Positions 7,079 through 12,874 of a stretch of 12,874 nucleotides of DNA are shown here, piece by piece. How positions within the stretch are numbered: position 1 is the first letter of the stretch; each line of letters starts with the position of its first letter. Below the pieces are notes generated by a model. The model did no database searches. It worked only from the letters and a program-made list of their open reading frames with translations, and was not told the origin of the DNA. A program made the position numbers and the translations under genes. This DNA is from Salegentibacter sp. (lineage in GTDB: Bacteria; Bacteroidota; Bacteroidia; Flavobacteriales; Flavobacteriaceae): contig JAGXIG010000076.1 in NCBI GenBank assembly GCA_024635815.1, positions 1 through 12,874 of the forward strand, read 5' to 3'.

Positions 7079-8242
7079 TTAGAAACGATAAAGCGCATTC
7101 ATTTTGGACTGCTTATCTGGCATTTGGGCTTCCGGGATTAGGAAAACATTTCCTCCCTGTCTTAATACTTCTTTAGCAGCCCAGTTCATTAAAGAATAAT
7201 TCCCGTTTTTTTGGGCATCGTCTATAGTTACGTTCATATTATCGTTATTATAAGTTCCCCAGATTTCGCTTCGGTTTTCAAGGAATAATGTATCTACTTT
7301 TCCCTGTTGGATGGCGGGGAGAATATCGGTTATTGAAGATCCGGTATTATCAGTATTGTTTAATTCTTCAAATTTCTTCGTTTTTTCCCATTTAGTTTTT
7401 TCCAATTCAGGTTCGAGAACTTGCAAGGCCTTTTCGTGCAAGCCAAGCATATCGGTATCTGAAGGGTTTCCGGGAATTACTTTTTCAAATAAATGATTGT
7501 AGGAGTTTGCCTCCTGGTAAATTGAAAAGAAATTATCCTGGCAGGCAACTAATAATGGCGTTTTATCTTTATTTAGAAGAGGGGTAATACCATCGTTTAT
7601 AGCTCTAAAATATCTTAAAATCTCATTTTTTCGCTCCCTATCAGCACCAGCATGGCCGTGCATATTTGTTTGACCCTGTGAATTTGAGCTACTCTTAAAT
7701 TGCAGGGTTTTTTCTTTATAATCGAACCCAACCCTTTCCTCTAATTTTGAAGGGGTAAGGTCGTCAATTTCTACTTTTCCTATACTATAGCGGGTGGCTT
7801 CATAAAGTTCAACATTTTCAAGCTGCAGCGCGAGCAGGTAAAAACTTGTTCCTTCAGTAAACATTGGAACCAGCGGTTTTATATAAAATTCATTGGAAAC
7901 ATAAGTATGAGCTTCAAAATTTACGGGAAGTGTAAATTTTTCAAAGAAACCTTCAGCAGCAAAAATAGCGAGTCCGTCGCTTTGGTGACGCCAAAAGGAT
8001 TTATCATTTATTAAAGCCTCTATATTTTTTTCAGTTTCGCCAATTTGATTTTCATCCTGTCCTTTTTCCACAAGCTGATTTCTTACATCTTTCCAAAGCG
8101 ATTTTAGGTGAGTTTTGTTCTTCCCTTCTAAAACTTCTTTACCGGCGCGCTGGGTAGGAATAAATATGGAAACACAGGTTTTATTGTCTATACTCGTTAA
8201 CTTATCTAAATCTTTCTCACTAATCAAATTCATCTTTTTCAT
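7079..8242 (-). CDS. Bacterial archaeo-eukaryotic release-factor-like protein (baeRF family 7)
   Basis: A 387-residue cytoplasmic protein with no signal peptide or membrane segment. I recognise it as a member of the bacterial eRF1-like families (baeRF, family 7), described by comparative genomics as relatives of archaeal/eukaryotic class I release factors. The N-terminal part has 'CVSIFIPTQRAGKEV...NKTHLKSLWKDV'. The middle has 'SDGLAIFAAEGFFEKFTLP' and 'FYLLALQLENVELYEATRY'. A histidine/glycine segment 'NMHGHAGADRERKNEILRYFRAINDGI' lies at about 193-219. The C-terminal 'MNWAAKEVLRQGGNVFLIPEAQMP' (352-375) resembles the last eRF1 domain. No GGQ peptide-release motif is present, so a true termination role is unlikely. 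Functions proposed for the group are ribosome-linked or stress-related and unproven. The start may be the first or fourth codon (MKKM). Confidence 0.8.
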   Translation of the reverse strand: MKKMNLISEKDLDKLTSIDNKTCVSIFIPTQRAGKEVLEGKNKTHLKSLWKDVRNQLVEKGQDENQIGETEKNIEALINDKSFWRHQSDGLAIFAAEGFFEKFTLPVNFEAHTYVSNEFYIKPLVPMFTEGTSFYLLALQLENVELYEATRYSIGKVEIDDLTPSKLEERVGFDYKEKTLQFKSSSNSQGQTNMHGHAGADRERKNEILRYFRAINDGITPLLNKDKTPLLVACQDNFFSIYQEANSYNHLFEKVIPGNPSDTDMLGLHEKALQVLEPELEKTKWEKTKKFEELNNTDNTGSSITDILPAIQQGKVDTLFLENRSEIWGTYNNDNMNVTIDDAQKNGNYSLMNWAAKEVLRQGGNVFLIPEAQMPDKQSKMNALYRF

Positions 8243-8409
8243 TTTTTGGTTAACTGATGACTGAAGATAAGCTGATTTCTCCTTATTTCAATGGGCTTTA
8301 GCAGGGCTTTAACGCTAATCTTAAGAAGATGTAAATAAAAAAATCATGAATTATAGCGAGAAGCTGAATAGATATGAATTCGAAAACTATTTTTTAATTT
8401 TGAGGTAAT

Positions 8410-8465
8410 CCCGCCTGAATGATTCGGGCAGGTCTCAGGGAATTAAACCCTCAAGGAGGGATTAA
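8410..8465 (-). terminator. Two adjacent hairpins after the cation-efflux gene
   Basis: Hairpin 1 (8410-8432, CCCGCCTGAA...CGGGCAGG) has about 10 pairs with one mismatch and one wobble around a 3-nt loop. Hairpin 2 (8443-8465, core CCCTC-AAG-GAGGG at 8448-8460) extends to TTAA arms with one mismatch and overlaps the TAA stop of the - strand gene. Together they are the likely 3' end of that transcript. Hairpin 1 also looks like a dispersed flavobacterial repeat, and no long T-run follows, so intrinsic termination is uncertain. Confidence 0.5.
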
Positions 8466-9337
8466 ATTTCATCGGGCTCAACGTGAATAAGCACATCAAA
8501 AATTTCTGGAAAGTGGGCGAGGAGTTCATTTTTCACATTGTGGGCAATATCGTGGCCTTCTTTTACACTAATTTTTGCATCTACTATAATATGAAGGTCT
8601 ACGTGGAAGATCATTCCGGTTTTCCGCACATAACATTTTTCGGTATCCAAAACCCCGGGAACATTCAAGCTGGCTTCACGAATTTCTGCAATCATATCAT
8701 CGTACATATGTTCATCCATTACTTCTCCAAGGGCGGGACGTAAAATTCGATAGGCGTTATATAAAATAAAGCCTGAAGCAAAAAGCGCAGCCCAATCATC
8801 GGCGGTTTCGTAACCTTTTCCCATAAAAATGGCGATAGAAATTCCTATAAATGCCATTAAAGAGGTAATGGCGTCACTACGATGGTGCCAGGCATCAGCT
8901 TTTAAAGAAGTGCTATTAGTTTCTTCTCCTTTTCTGGAAACTTTTCTGTAGAAATATTCTTTAATAATTACAATGACAGCAAGTACAATAAGGGTATAGG
9001 GCTTCGGTACTTTATGCGGGGTGCGAATATGCTCAATACTTTCGTACGCGATTACGGTAGCCGAAACCACTAAAAACCCTACAACGGCAAAGGTTATAAG
9101 CGGCTCCGCTTTTCCGTGGCCGTAAGGATGGTTTTTATCTGGCGGTCGACTTGAATATTTTAACCCGAGCAATACCAGAAACGAAGAAAATACATCTGTG
9201 GTAGATTCAATGGCATCGGCGATTAATGCGTAAGAATTACCAAAAATACCCGTTATAAACTTAGCGATTGCCAACAACGCATTTCCTATAATGCTAAGCC
9301 AGGAGGCTTTAATTGCTTCATTGGTATTTTGGTCCAT
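8462..9337 (-). CDS. Cation diffusion facilitator family transporter
   Basis: A 291-residue inner-membrane divalent-metal/proton antiporter of the CDF (FieF/MMT1-like) family. Six membrane segments are expected between about 14 and 205. The metal-site motif of helix 2 is 'DAIESTTD' (E44 and D48), and that of helix 5 is 'ADAWHHRSDAITS' (H151 and D155). The conserved loop 'NHPYGHGKAEPL' (69-80) follows helix 2. The C-terminal cytoplasmic domain (about 206-291) carries 'VRKTGMIFHVDLHIIVDAKISVKEGHDIA' and 'DVLIHVEPDEI', the ferredoxin-like metal-sensing fold. Zn, Fe, Co or Mn could be the substrate. The E at the first helix-2 position, where characterised proteins have D or H, leaves it open. The gene is probably monocistronic, with a promoter-like box just upstream. 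Confidence 0.94.
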   Translation of the reverse strand: MDQNTNEAIKASWLSIIGNALLAIAKFITGIFGNSYALIADAIESTTDVFSSFLVLLGLKYSSRPPDKNHPYGHGKAEPLITFAVVGFLVVSATVIAYESIEHIRTPHKVPKPYTLIVLAVIVIIKEYFYRKVSRKGEETNSTSLKADAWHHRSDAITSLMAFIGISIAIFMGKGYETADDWAALFASGFILYNAYRILRPALGEVMDEHMYDDMIAEIREASLNVPGVLDTEKCYVRKTGMIFHVDLHIIVDAKISVKEGHDIAHNVKNELLAHFPEIFDVLIHVEPDEI

Positions 9338-9358
9338 TTATAAAGTAGATTTGGAAGG

Positions 9359-9366
9359 CAAATTTA
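9359..9366 (-). promoter_or_regulatory. Promoter -7 box of the cation-efflux gene
   Basis: On the - strand TAAATTTG is a full match to the Bacteroidota TAnnTTTG element, 21 nt upstream of the ATG at 9337. A clear -33 TTG is not seen at the expected distance, so this rests on the -7 box and position. Confidence 0.45.
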
Positions 9367-9383
9367 GCAGGAATAAAATAGAT

Positions 9384-9401
9384 TCTTCCAGCTTTGGAAG
9401 A
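9384..9401 (-). terminator. Hairpin after the DUF1853 gene
   Basis: A perfect 7-bp stem TCTTCCA (9384-9390) / TGGAAGA (9395-9401) with a 4-nt loop lies about 21 bp past the DUF1853 stop codon. On the - strand an AT-rich stretch (ATCTATTTTATT) follows. It is a plausible but weak terminator that separates this transcript from the cation-efflux gene. Confidence 0.45.
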
Positions 9402-9421
9402 TTTATAAGCCGACTTTATTT

Positions 9422-10252
9422 TTACCACCAAACAACAAAAAGGCGTTCAAATTTATTGCCCGGTTTTTTTATCCAAATTAAGGGTGCTTTTTTCTTTTGG
9501 AAATGGATTTCAATCTGTTCAATTATTTCAGAATGATTAAACCAGGTTTCGCCGTGTTCTGGCAAAATTGGCCAGTCTTGTTTTTTTGGTGCGAAATACT
9601 CAAAACCACGATATTCTGCTGAAATAAAATCTTTAAAATAAAGCCAGGCGCCAGCAATACACTTATTATTTATGTATGGGAAATGATTATCCTGAAGTTG
9701 CTTCGGAATAAATAAATTGGCTTTGAAACAGGTTTGCTGAAGTATTTCTGATGCATTTAAACCTAAAGAATTCAAGAGGTTTTCTGTTTCAGGTTTAAAA
9801 AGTAAAGGGAACTGTTTCTCTTTTAGCTTTTCAGTTTTCTGAAGTAAACTGTCCCTTCGGTTTGGACCAATCCAGCGCCGCATTTCCGAAGAAAAAGAAG
9901 GATCATACACATAAAATTTATATACCATTTCTACGTGAAGTGCTTTTTGGTTTATTATATCTTTCAGCAAAAAATCGAGTTCTCCGAGAGTTATTTTATC
10001 GCGACTGATTTGCATATTTCCAGCCAACAATTTATAATTGGGATTTTTCTGAATTATCCATTCAAAAAAGCGTTCTACACGCTTTCCCATCACAAAATTG
10101 GTAGCGAGGGATGGCAGATCTTTATCTAAAGATTGCTGTAAGGGAGTATGGAATTCCGGTAATTCAAACTGGAAGAGTTCCTGAAAAGAATTTTCCCAGA
10201 GTGGTGGTGTTTTTAAAAAGCCTTCAAATTGCTTTTCTATACGATTTTGCAT
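9422..10252 (-). CDS. DUF1853 family protein
   Basis: 276 residues from the preferred ATG; a TTG two codons earlier is possible. I recognise it as DUF1853, a family without an established function. The most conserved-looking part is 'ITLGELDFLLKD' followed by 'ALHVEMVYKFYVYDP' (about 88-118). Its acidic and lysine residues (E91, D93, E108, K112) are spaced like a PD-(D/E)XK nuclease core; that is an inference from pattern only. 'WIGPNRRDSL' (127-136) and the 'GPN' turn are further family landmarks. The C-terminus is rich in Trp and aromatic residues (CIAGAWLYFKDF, TWFNHSEI, PLIWI). No signal peptide or membrane helix is visible. It follows the porin gene by about 60 nt on the same strand and may share its transcript, which does not by itself imply a shared job. 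Confidence 0.72.
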   Translation of the reverse strand: MQNRIEKQFEGFLKTPPLWENSFQELFQFELPEFHTPLQQSLDKDLPSLATNFVMGKRVERFFEWIIQKNPNYKLLAGNMQISRDKITLGELDFLLKDIINQKALHVEMVYKFYVYDPSFSSEMRRWIGPNRRDSLLQKTEKLKEKQFPLLFKPETENLLNSLGLNASEILQQTCFKANLFIPKQLQDNHFPYINNKCIAGAWLYFKDFISAEYRGFEYFAPKKQDWPILPEHGETWFNHSEIIEQIEIHFQKKKAPLIWIKKPGNKFERLFVVWW

Positions 10253-10314
10253 TTTCAATTTTTGAGGTTTGAAAATACATACTTTTTAATCGAAACAAAA
10301 GCTTTGTTATTTTC

Positions 10315-11517
10315 TTAGAAATTTATTTGGGCCTGTAATCTTAGCAAACTACCTTCTTGAAGGTTATCCTGATTTCTAAAATCTTCGTATCTCCTGGAAG
10401 ATATTGTGTACATAGCTACAAGTTCGAAAGCTCTAAAAGGTCTCCATTCAATACCTAGCTCCAGTTCGCTAACATCATAACTTCTTGCATCACGCTCAAA
10501 CTTTTTACCTCCATCATAAAAATGGTATCGCATAAAAGGATAAAGTACGTGACCTGAAATATGGGTTTTATAAGTTAAAGTTGCGTAACCTCCGTGTAGT
10601 GAGTTACTTTCAATCGCATTGGTTTCTTTATTAAATTCCGGACCACGGCCAATATTATATTCGGCTTGTATTCCAAAAGGTTGGGGGTAAAGCACGAAAG
10701 TAGCTGCAGCTCTTTGGTCTAAATAATTAATATCGGGATCTACTATAACCCCTTCGCTTAAATTTCCAGCCGGCATTTGATACTGTCCCGTATAACCCTG
10801 AATTCCGGGTTCTATAATTTGTTTCCCGATCTTAAAAGGGTAAGAAGCTCTTGCAACTACGTGCAAATCATTATTAAGTTCTGGAGCATTACCTGTTTGA
10901 CCATTAAAAACGCCAAAACCAAGCACTCCGTAATCGCCGGAACCTTTTAAACCCTGTCTTGTAAGCATAGCAAAACGTTTTCTAATTTCTTGAGGAGCCC
11001 AATAAAAGAAAACGCCAAGTTCCCGCTCATTCTTAATAGAACTGTTAAGACCGTCATTCCTATCTAAAGGCAAGCGGTTCTGGCTGGATTGCATATTTTC
11101 AAATCCGAAGGGGACTTTACTTTGCCCTATTCTAAAGCGATACTCCCGTTTTTTATCGATACTAATATCCATATAGGCATCACGAAGCTGTCCGTAATGC
11201 TGGCCGGTGCCACTACCGGAGCTTGCAAAATCAGGTTGAATATAGAAATAGACATAATCACCAATATTTCCCGAGAATTTAAGTCGAACCCGACGAAGTG
11301 AAAATCCACCACCTTCTCCCCAGCTGCCATCACACTGCTCGCAATCTAATTGTGGATTGGTCTCAAATAAACGATTATAACGCGCCTGCACATAACCACC
11401 TACCGAAAAACTGTCGTACCAGGTTTTAGTTTTAGGCTGATAAGGAAGGGTATCAACCTGGGCAGAAAGAGAATAAGTGAAAATGCAAATAAATAGAAAT
11501 AGGACAGAATTCTTCAA
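10315..11517 (-). CDS. Porin O/P family outer-membrane protein
   Basis: 400 residues. A signal peptide (KNSVLFLFICIFTYSLSA, cleavage before Q20) is followed by a beta-barrel-type sequence with alternating aromatic residues and a terminal phenylalanine (LQAQINF), as in outer-membrane proteins. I recognise the phosphate-selective porin O/P family by 'FSLRRVRLKFSGNIGDYVYFYIQPDFA' (72-98), 'LRDAYMDI', 'RFRIGQSKVPFGFENMQSS' and 'LELGIEWRPFRAFEL'. It should form a diffusion channel; phosphate or polyphosphate selectivity is a family assumption. The start codon is TTG (11515-11517): an in-frame stop lies six codons upstream with no ATG between, and the next internal ATG would remove the signal peptide. 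The N-terminal region holds a CxxC pair (C59, C62), unusual for a barrel protein. An IS element starts 80 bp upstream of its start. Confidence 0.9.
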   Translation of the reverse strand: MKNSVLFLFICIFTYSLSAQVDTLPYQPKTKTWYDSFSVGGYVQARYNRLFETNPQLDCEQCDGSWGEGGGFSLRRVRLKFSGNIGDYVYFYIQPDFASSGSGTGQHYGQLRDAYMDISIDKKREYRFRIGQSKVPFGFENMQSSQNRLPLDRNDGLNSSIKNERELGVFFYWAPQEIRKRFAMLTRQGLKGSGDYGVLGFGVFNGQTGNAPELNNDLHVVARASYPFKIGKQIIEPGIQGYTGQYQMPAGNLSEGVIVDPDINYLDQRAAATFVLYPQPFGIQAEYNIGRGPEFNKETNAIESNSLHGGYATLTYKTHISGHVLYPFMRYHFYDGGKKFERDARSYDVSELELGIEWRPFRAFELVAMYTISSRRYEDFRNQDNLQEGSLLRLQAQINF

Positions 11518-11588
11518 TACGAAATATTTTTACCAGATTGGTTCTAAAAAATTTCGTGCAAATTAACGTAGATTTTAATCAATTGACA

Positions 11589-11596
11589 TTAAAATA
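11589..11596. repeat. Target-site duplication, left copy
   Basis: TTAAAATA directly abuts the left inverted end of the IS and is identical to 12594-12601. Eight bases is the duplication length known for the IS1595 family. An exact match suggests a recent insertion. Confidence 0.8.
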
Positions 11597-11608
11597 TTGC
11601 ATATCCGT
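11597..11608. repeat. IS left terminal inverted repeat
   Basis: TTGCATATCCGT is the exact reverse complement of 12582-12593. Similarity continues weakly inward, with a shared TCC at 11614-11616. Confidence 0.85.
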
Positions 11609-11666
11609 AATTATTCCAATATTAAGGAATTTGTCCTATATTAGTGGAGTTGTAATAATTCAAGTT

Positions 11667-12581
11667 ATGGATATTTTTTCATTCACAGTACATTTCACAG
11701 ATGAAGAGAGTTGTCGTTTACATTATAAAGCACAACGCGATAAGGAAGGTGTCACCTGCAATAGATGTGGCGGCACATCACATTATTGGCTTAAAAATAA
11801 GTGGGCCTACCAGTGTAGATCCTGCGAGGCACGACAGACCTTACGTAGCGGAACTATAATGGAAAACTCAAATCTATCTTTTTTGATTTGGTATAAAACC
11901 ATTTGCCTTATGAGTGCCACCAAGAAAGGTTTTTCCAGCAAGGAGATTCAACGTCAGCTGGGTTTGAAACGTTACGAACCCGTCTGGTCAATGGTACACA
12001 AGATCAGGGAGGCGATGGGCCAGAGAGACGAACGCTATACCCTTGAGGGCATGATCGAGGCCGATGAAGGCTATTTTTCTGTCGAAGCTTCAGCAGTAGA
12101 GCGCAATAAGCAGAAAGCCGGTCGAGGCAGTAAGACTAAATCTAATGTAATGGTAATGGCAGAGAGTACTATACTTGAGGATATAGCGACCAGGAAAATA
12201 AACCGGCAGTGCCGCTATTTTAAGGCAAAGGTGCTCGACCACCACAAGGCAGACAAGGCTGACCAGGCACTAAAAAAGGCCATTGAGGGGGAAAAAGCTA
12301 TTATATTTTCAGATAAAAGCACATCCTATCTTAATATAGAAGATTATGTGAGTATACATATGACCGAAAAATCAAGCCAGCAAACGACAAAGGAGACCCT
12401 AAGATGGGTTCATATTGCCATTGGAAATGCAAAAAAAGACTTACAGAAATTCCATAAAATAAAAAGAAAATATCTGCAATCATATCTCAATGAGTTCATT
12501 TACAAACTCAACAGAAGGTATTTTGGAGACAAAATATTCGACAGGTTAATAATAGCAAGCATTACAGCTACTGGACGTTAA
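11667..12581 (+). CDS. IS1595-family transposase
   Basis: 304 residues from ATG 11667. A longer reading frame starts at 11538, but that would begin outside the IS, so the internal ATG is chosen; MDIFSFTVHFTDEESCRLHY is the usual family N-terminus. A zinc ribbon is formed by C31-x2-C34 and C50-x2-C53, and a helix-turn-helix-like region follows ('GFSSKEIQRQLGLKRYEPVWSMVHKIREAMG', 88-118). The ISXO2-like DDE-type catalytic core has D133 in 'IEADEGYF', D216 in 'IFSDKSTSY', N254 in 'WVHIAIGNAKKDLQ' and the C-terminal block 'YLNEFIYKLNRRYF' (273-286). The core is intact, so the element may be active. Its codons look somewhat richer in G+C than the flanking genes, in line with acquisition from elsewhere (visual impression). 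Confidence 0.93.
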   Translation: MDIFSFTVHFTDEESCRLHYKAQRDKEGVTCNRCGGTSHYWLKNKWAYQCRSCEARQTLRSGTIMENSNLSFLIWYKTICLMSATKKGFSSKEIQRQLGLKRYEPVWSMVHKIREAMGQRDERYTLEGMIEADEGYFSVEASAVERNKQKAGRGSKTKSNVMVMAESTILEDIATRKINRQCRYFKAKVLDHHKADKADQALKKAIEGEKAIIFSDKSTSYLNIEDYVSIHMTEKSSQQTTKETLRWVHIAIGNAKKDLQKFHKIKRKYLQSYLNEFIYKLNRRYFGDKIFDRLIIASITATGR

Positions 12582-12593
12582 ACGGATATGCAA
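12582..12593. repeat. IS right terminal inverted repeat
   Basis: ACGGATATGCAA is the exact reverse complement of 11597-11608. It begins at the base after the transposase stop codon. Confidence 0.85.
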
Positions 12594-12601
12594 TTAAAAT
12601 A
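12594..12601. repeat. Target-site duplication, right copy
   Basis: TTAAAATA is identical to 11589-11596 and directly follows the right inverted end of the IS. Confidence 0.8.
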
Positions 12602-12636
12602 TCTTTTAATTAAAGTTTTCGTAACATTAAGGTAAC

Positions 12637-12874
12637 TTAGTCCTTTTCTTCATCTGTACTTAAGAGGTATCCAAAGGGCTCTAGAGCCGGAGTATGGTTA
12701 AAGATTACATTTAAAATTCCTAATACGGGGATCGCTAAAATCATTCCCATAACGCCCCATACCATATTACCTAAAATAATGGCGAGAATAACAAAGAACG
12801 GGTGAATATCTACTTTATCCCCAACAATAAATGGCTCTAAAACGTAACTTTCAATAAACTGTACAAGGGTAAAA
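12637..12874 (-). CDS. AI-2E family transporter, C-terminal end (partial)
   Basis: The last 78 residues of a - strand gene, with the stop codon at 12637-12639; the start lies beyond the right edge. The sequence 'LVQFIESYVLEPFIVGDKVDIHPFFVILAIILG' followed by 'MVWGVMGMILAIPVLGILNVIF' is the signature end of the AI-2E transporter (PerM/YdiK-like, UPF0118) family: a re-entrant/proline segment, then two hydrophobic helices, then a short charged cytoplasmic tail (STDEEKD). These are multi-pass inner-membrane proteins. Some export autoinducer-2 or act as Na+/H+ antiporters, but most have no tested substrate, so the family name should not be read as function. The IS insertion lies 36 bp past its stop and may have displaced its terminator; the gap 12602-12636 shows none. 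Confidence 0.9.
   Translation of the reverse strand, partial: FTLVQFIESYVLEPFIVGDKVDIHPFFVILAIILGNMVWGVMGMILAIPVLGILNVIFNHTPALEPFGYLLSTDEEKD

Larger units (their letters stand above)
11597..12593 (+). mobile_element. Complete IS1595-family insertion sequence (997 bp)
   Basis: The ends are a perfect 12-bp inverted repeat: TTGCATATCCGT at 11597-11608 and ACGGATATGCAA at 12582-12593. They are flanked by 8-bp direct repeats (TTAAAATA). One intact transposase gene fills most of the element, and its stop codon touches the right inverted repeat. Because the flanks begin and end with AT, a 10-bp duplication with 11-bp ends, or 6 with 13, would fit the bases equally well. The 8-bp solution is chosen because it is the family rule. 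No passenger gene is present. It lies between the porin gene and the AI-2E-type transporter gene. Confidence 0.9.

Noticed and set aside
8483..8743. Open frame on the + strand opposite the cation-efflux gene
   Set aside because: Antisense shadow of a well-supported coding region; the protein has no recognisable features.
11089..11333. Overlapping frames on both strands within the porin gene
   Set aside because: Both lie inside the porin coding region in other frames and show no family signature.
5768..11517. The block of six - strand genes as one novel functional system or defence island
   Set aside because: Products are of unrelated types, gaps hold terminator-like hairpins, and no defence, toxin-antitoxin or mobile-island markers are present; the IS lies outside the block.
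11588..11597. 10-bp direct repeat ATTAAAATAT as a 10-bp target duplication
   Set aside because: The same bases fit an 8-bp duplication with 12-bp inverted ends, which matches the IS1595 family rule; the extra bases come from the AT edges shared by flank and IS end.
11538..11666. N-terminal 43-residue extension of the transposase reading frame
   Set aside because: It begins 59 bp outside the IS boundary and crosses the left inverted repeat; the family-typical N-terminus starts at the internal ATG 11667.

Overview
The window looks like chromosomal DNA of a marine-type Flavobacteriaceae (Bacteroidota; Gramella/Salegentibacter/Zunongwangia-like by overall feel, genus not provable here). The reasons are the AT-rich base composition, A/T-rich gene leaders almost without Shine-Dalgarno sequences, TAnnTTTG-like promoter boxes, the fused HisB and HisIE enzymes in the Bacteroidota his gene order, a porin O/P outer-membrane protein and short palindromic repeats between genes.

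Region 1 (1-5756, + strand) is the distal part of a histidine operon: end of hisD, hisC, hisB (phosphatase plus dehydratase), hisH, hisA, hisF, hisIE. With hisG and the rest of hisD to the left, these genes cover nearly the whole path from PRPP to histidine. The operon closes with a hairpin terminator at 5714-5755. Three of its gaps have been colonised by ~78-bp composite palindromes (179-256, 1348-1426, 4999-5076) and by a simpler hairpin repeat (1510-1534). One repeat supplies a false upstream ATG for hisIE.

Region 2 (5768-11517, all - strand) is a run of mostly unrelated housekeeping or accessory genes: a GlcG/HbpS-like protein, a NYN nuclease-like protein with a C-terminal LOTUS (OST-HTH) domain, a bacterial eRF1-like protein (baeRF family 7), a cation diffusion facilitator, a DUF1853 protein and a signal-peptide-bearing porin O/P. 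Terminator-like hairpins at 7029-7053, 8410-8465 and 9384-9401 split these into several transcripts. DUF1853 probably shares one with the porin.

Region 3 (11589-12601) is a complete, apparently recent IS1595-family insertion sequence of 997 bp. It has perfect 12-bp inverted ends and a perfect 8-bp target duplication (TTAAAATA). It landed between the porin gene and the 3' end of an AI-2E-type transporter gene (12637-12874, - strand, cut by the window edge).

No defence island, CRISPR array, biosynthetic cluster or RNA gene was seen. The most unusual signals are the shared architecture of the palindromic elements in the his operon, the missing zinc-ligand set in HisB, and the NYN-LOTUS and baeRF7 genes, whose roles are poorly known.
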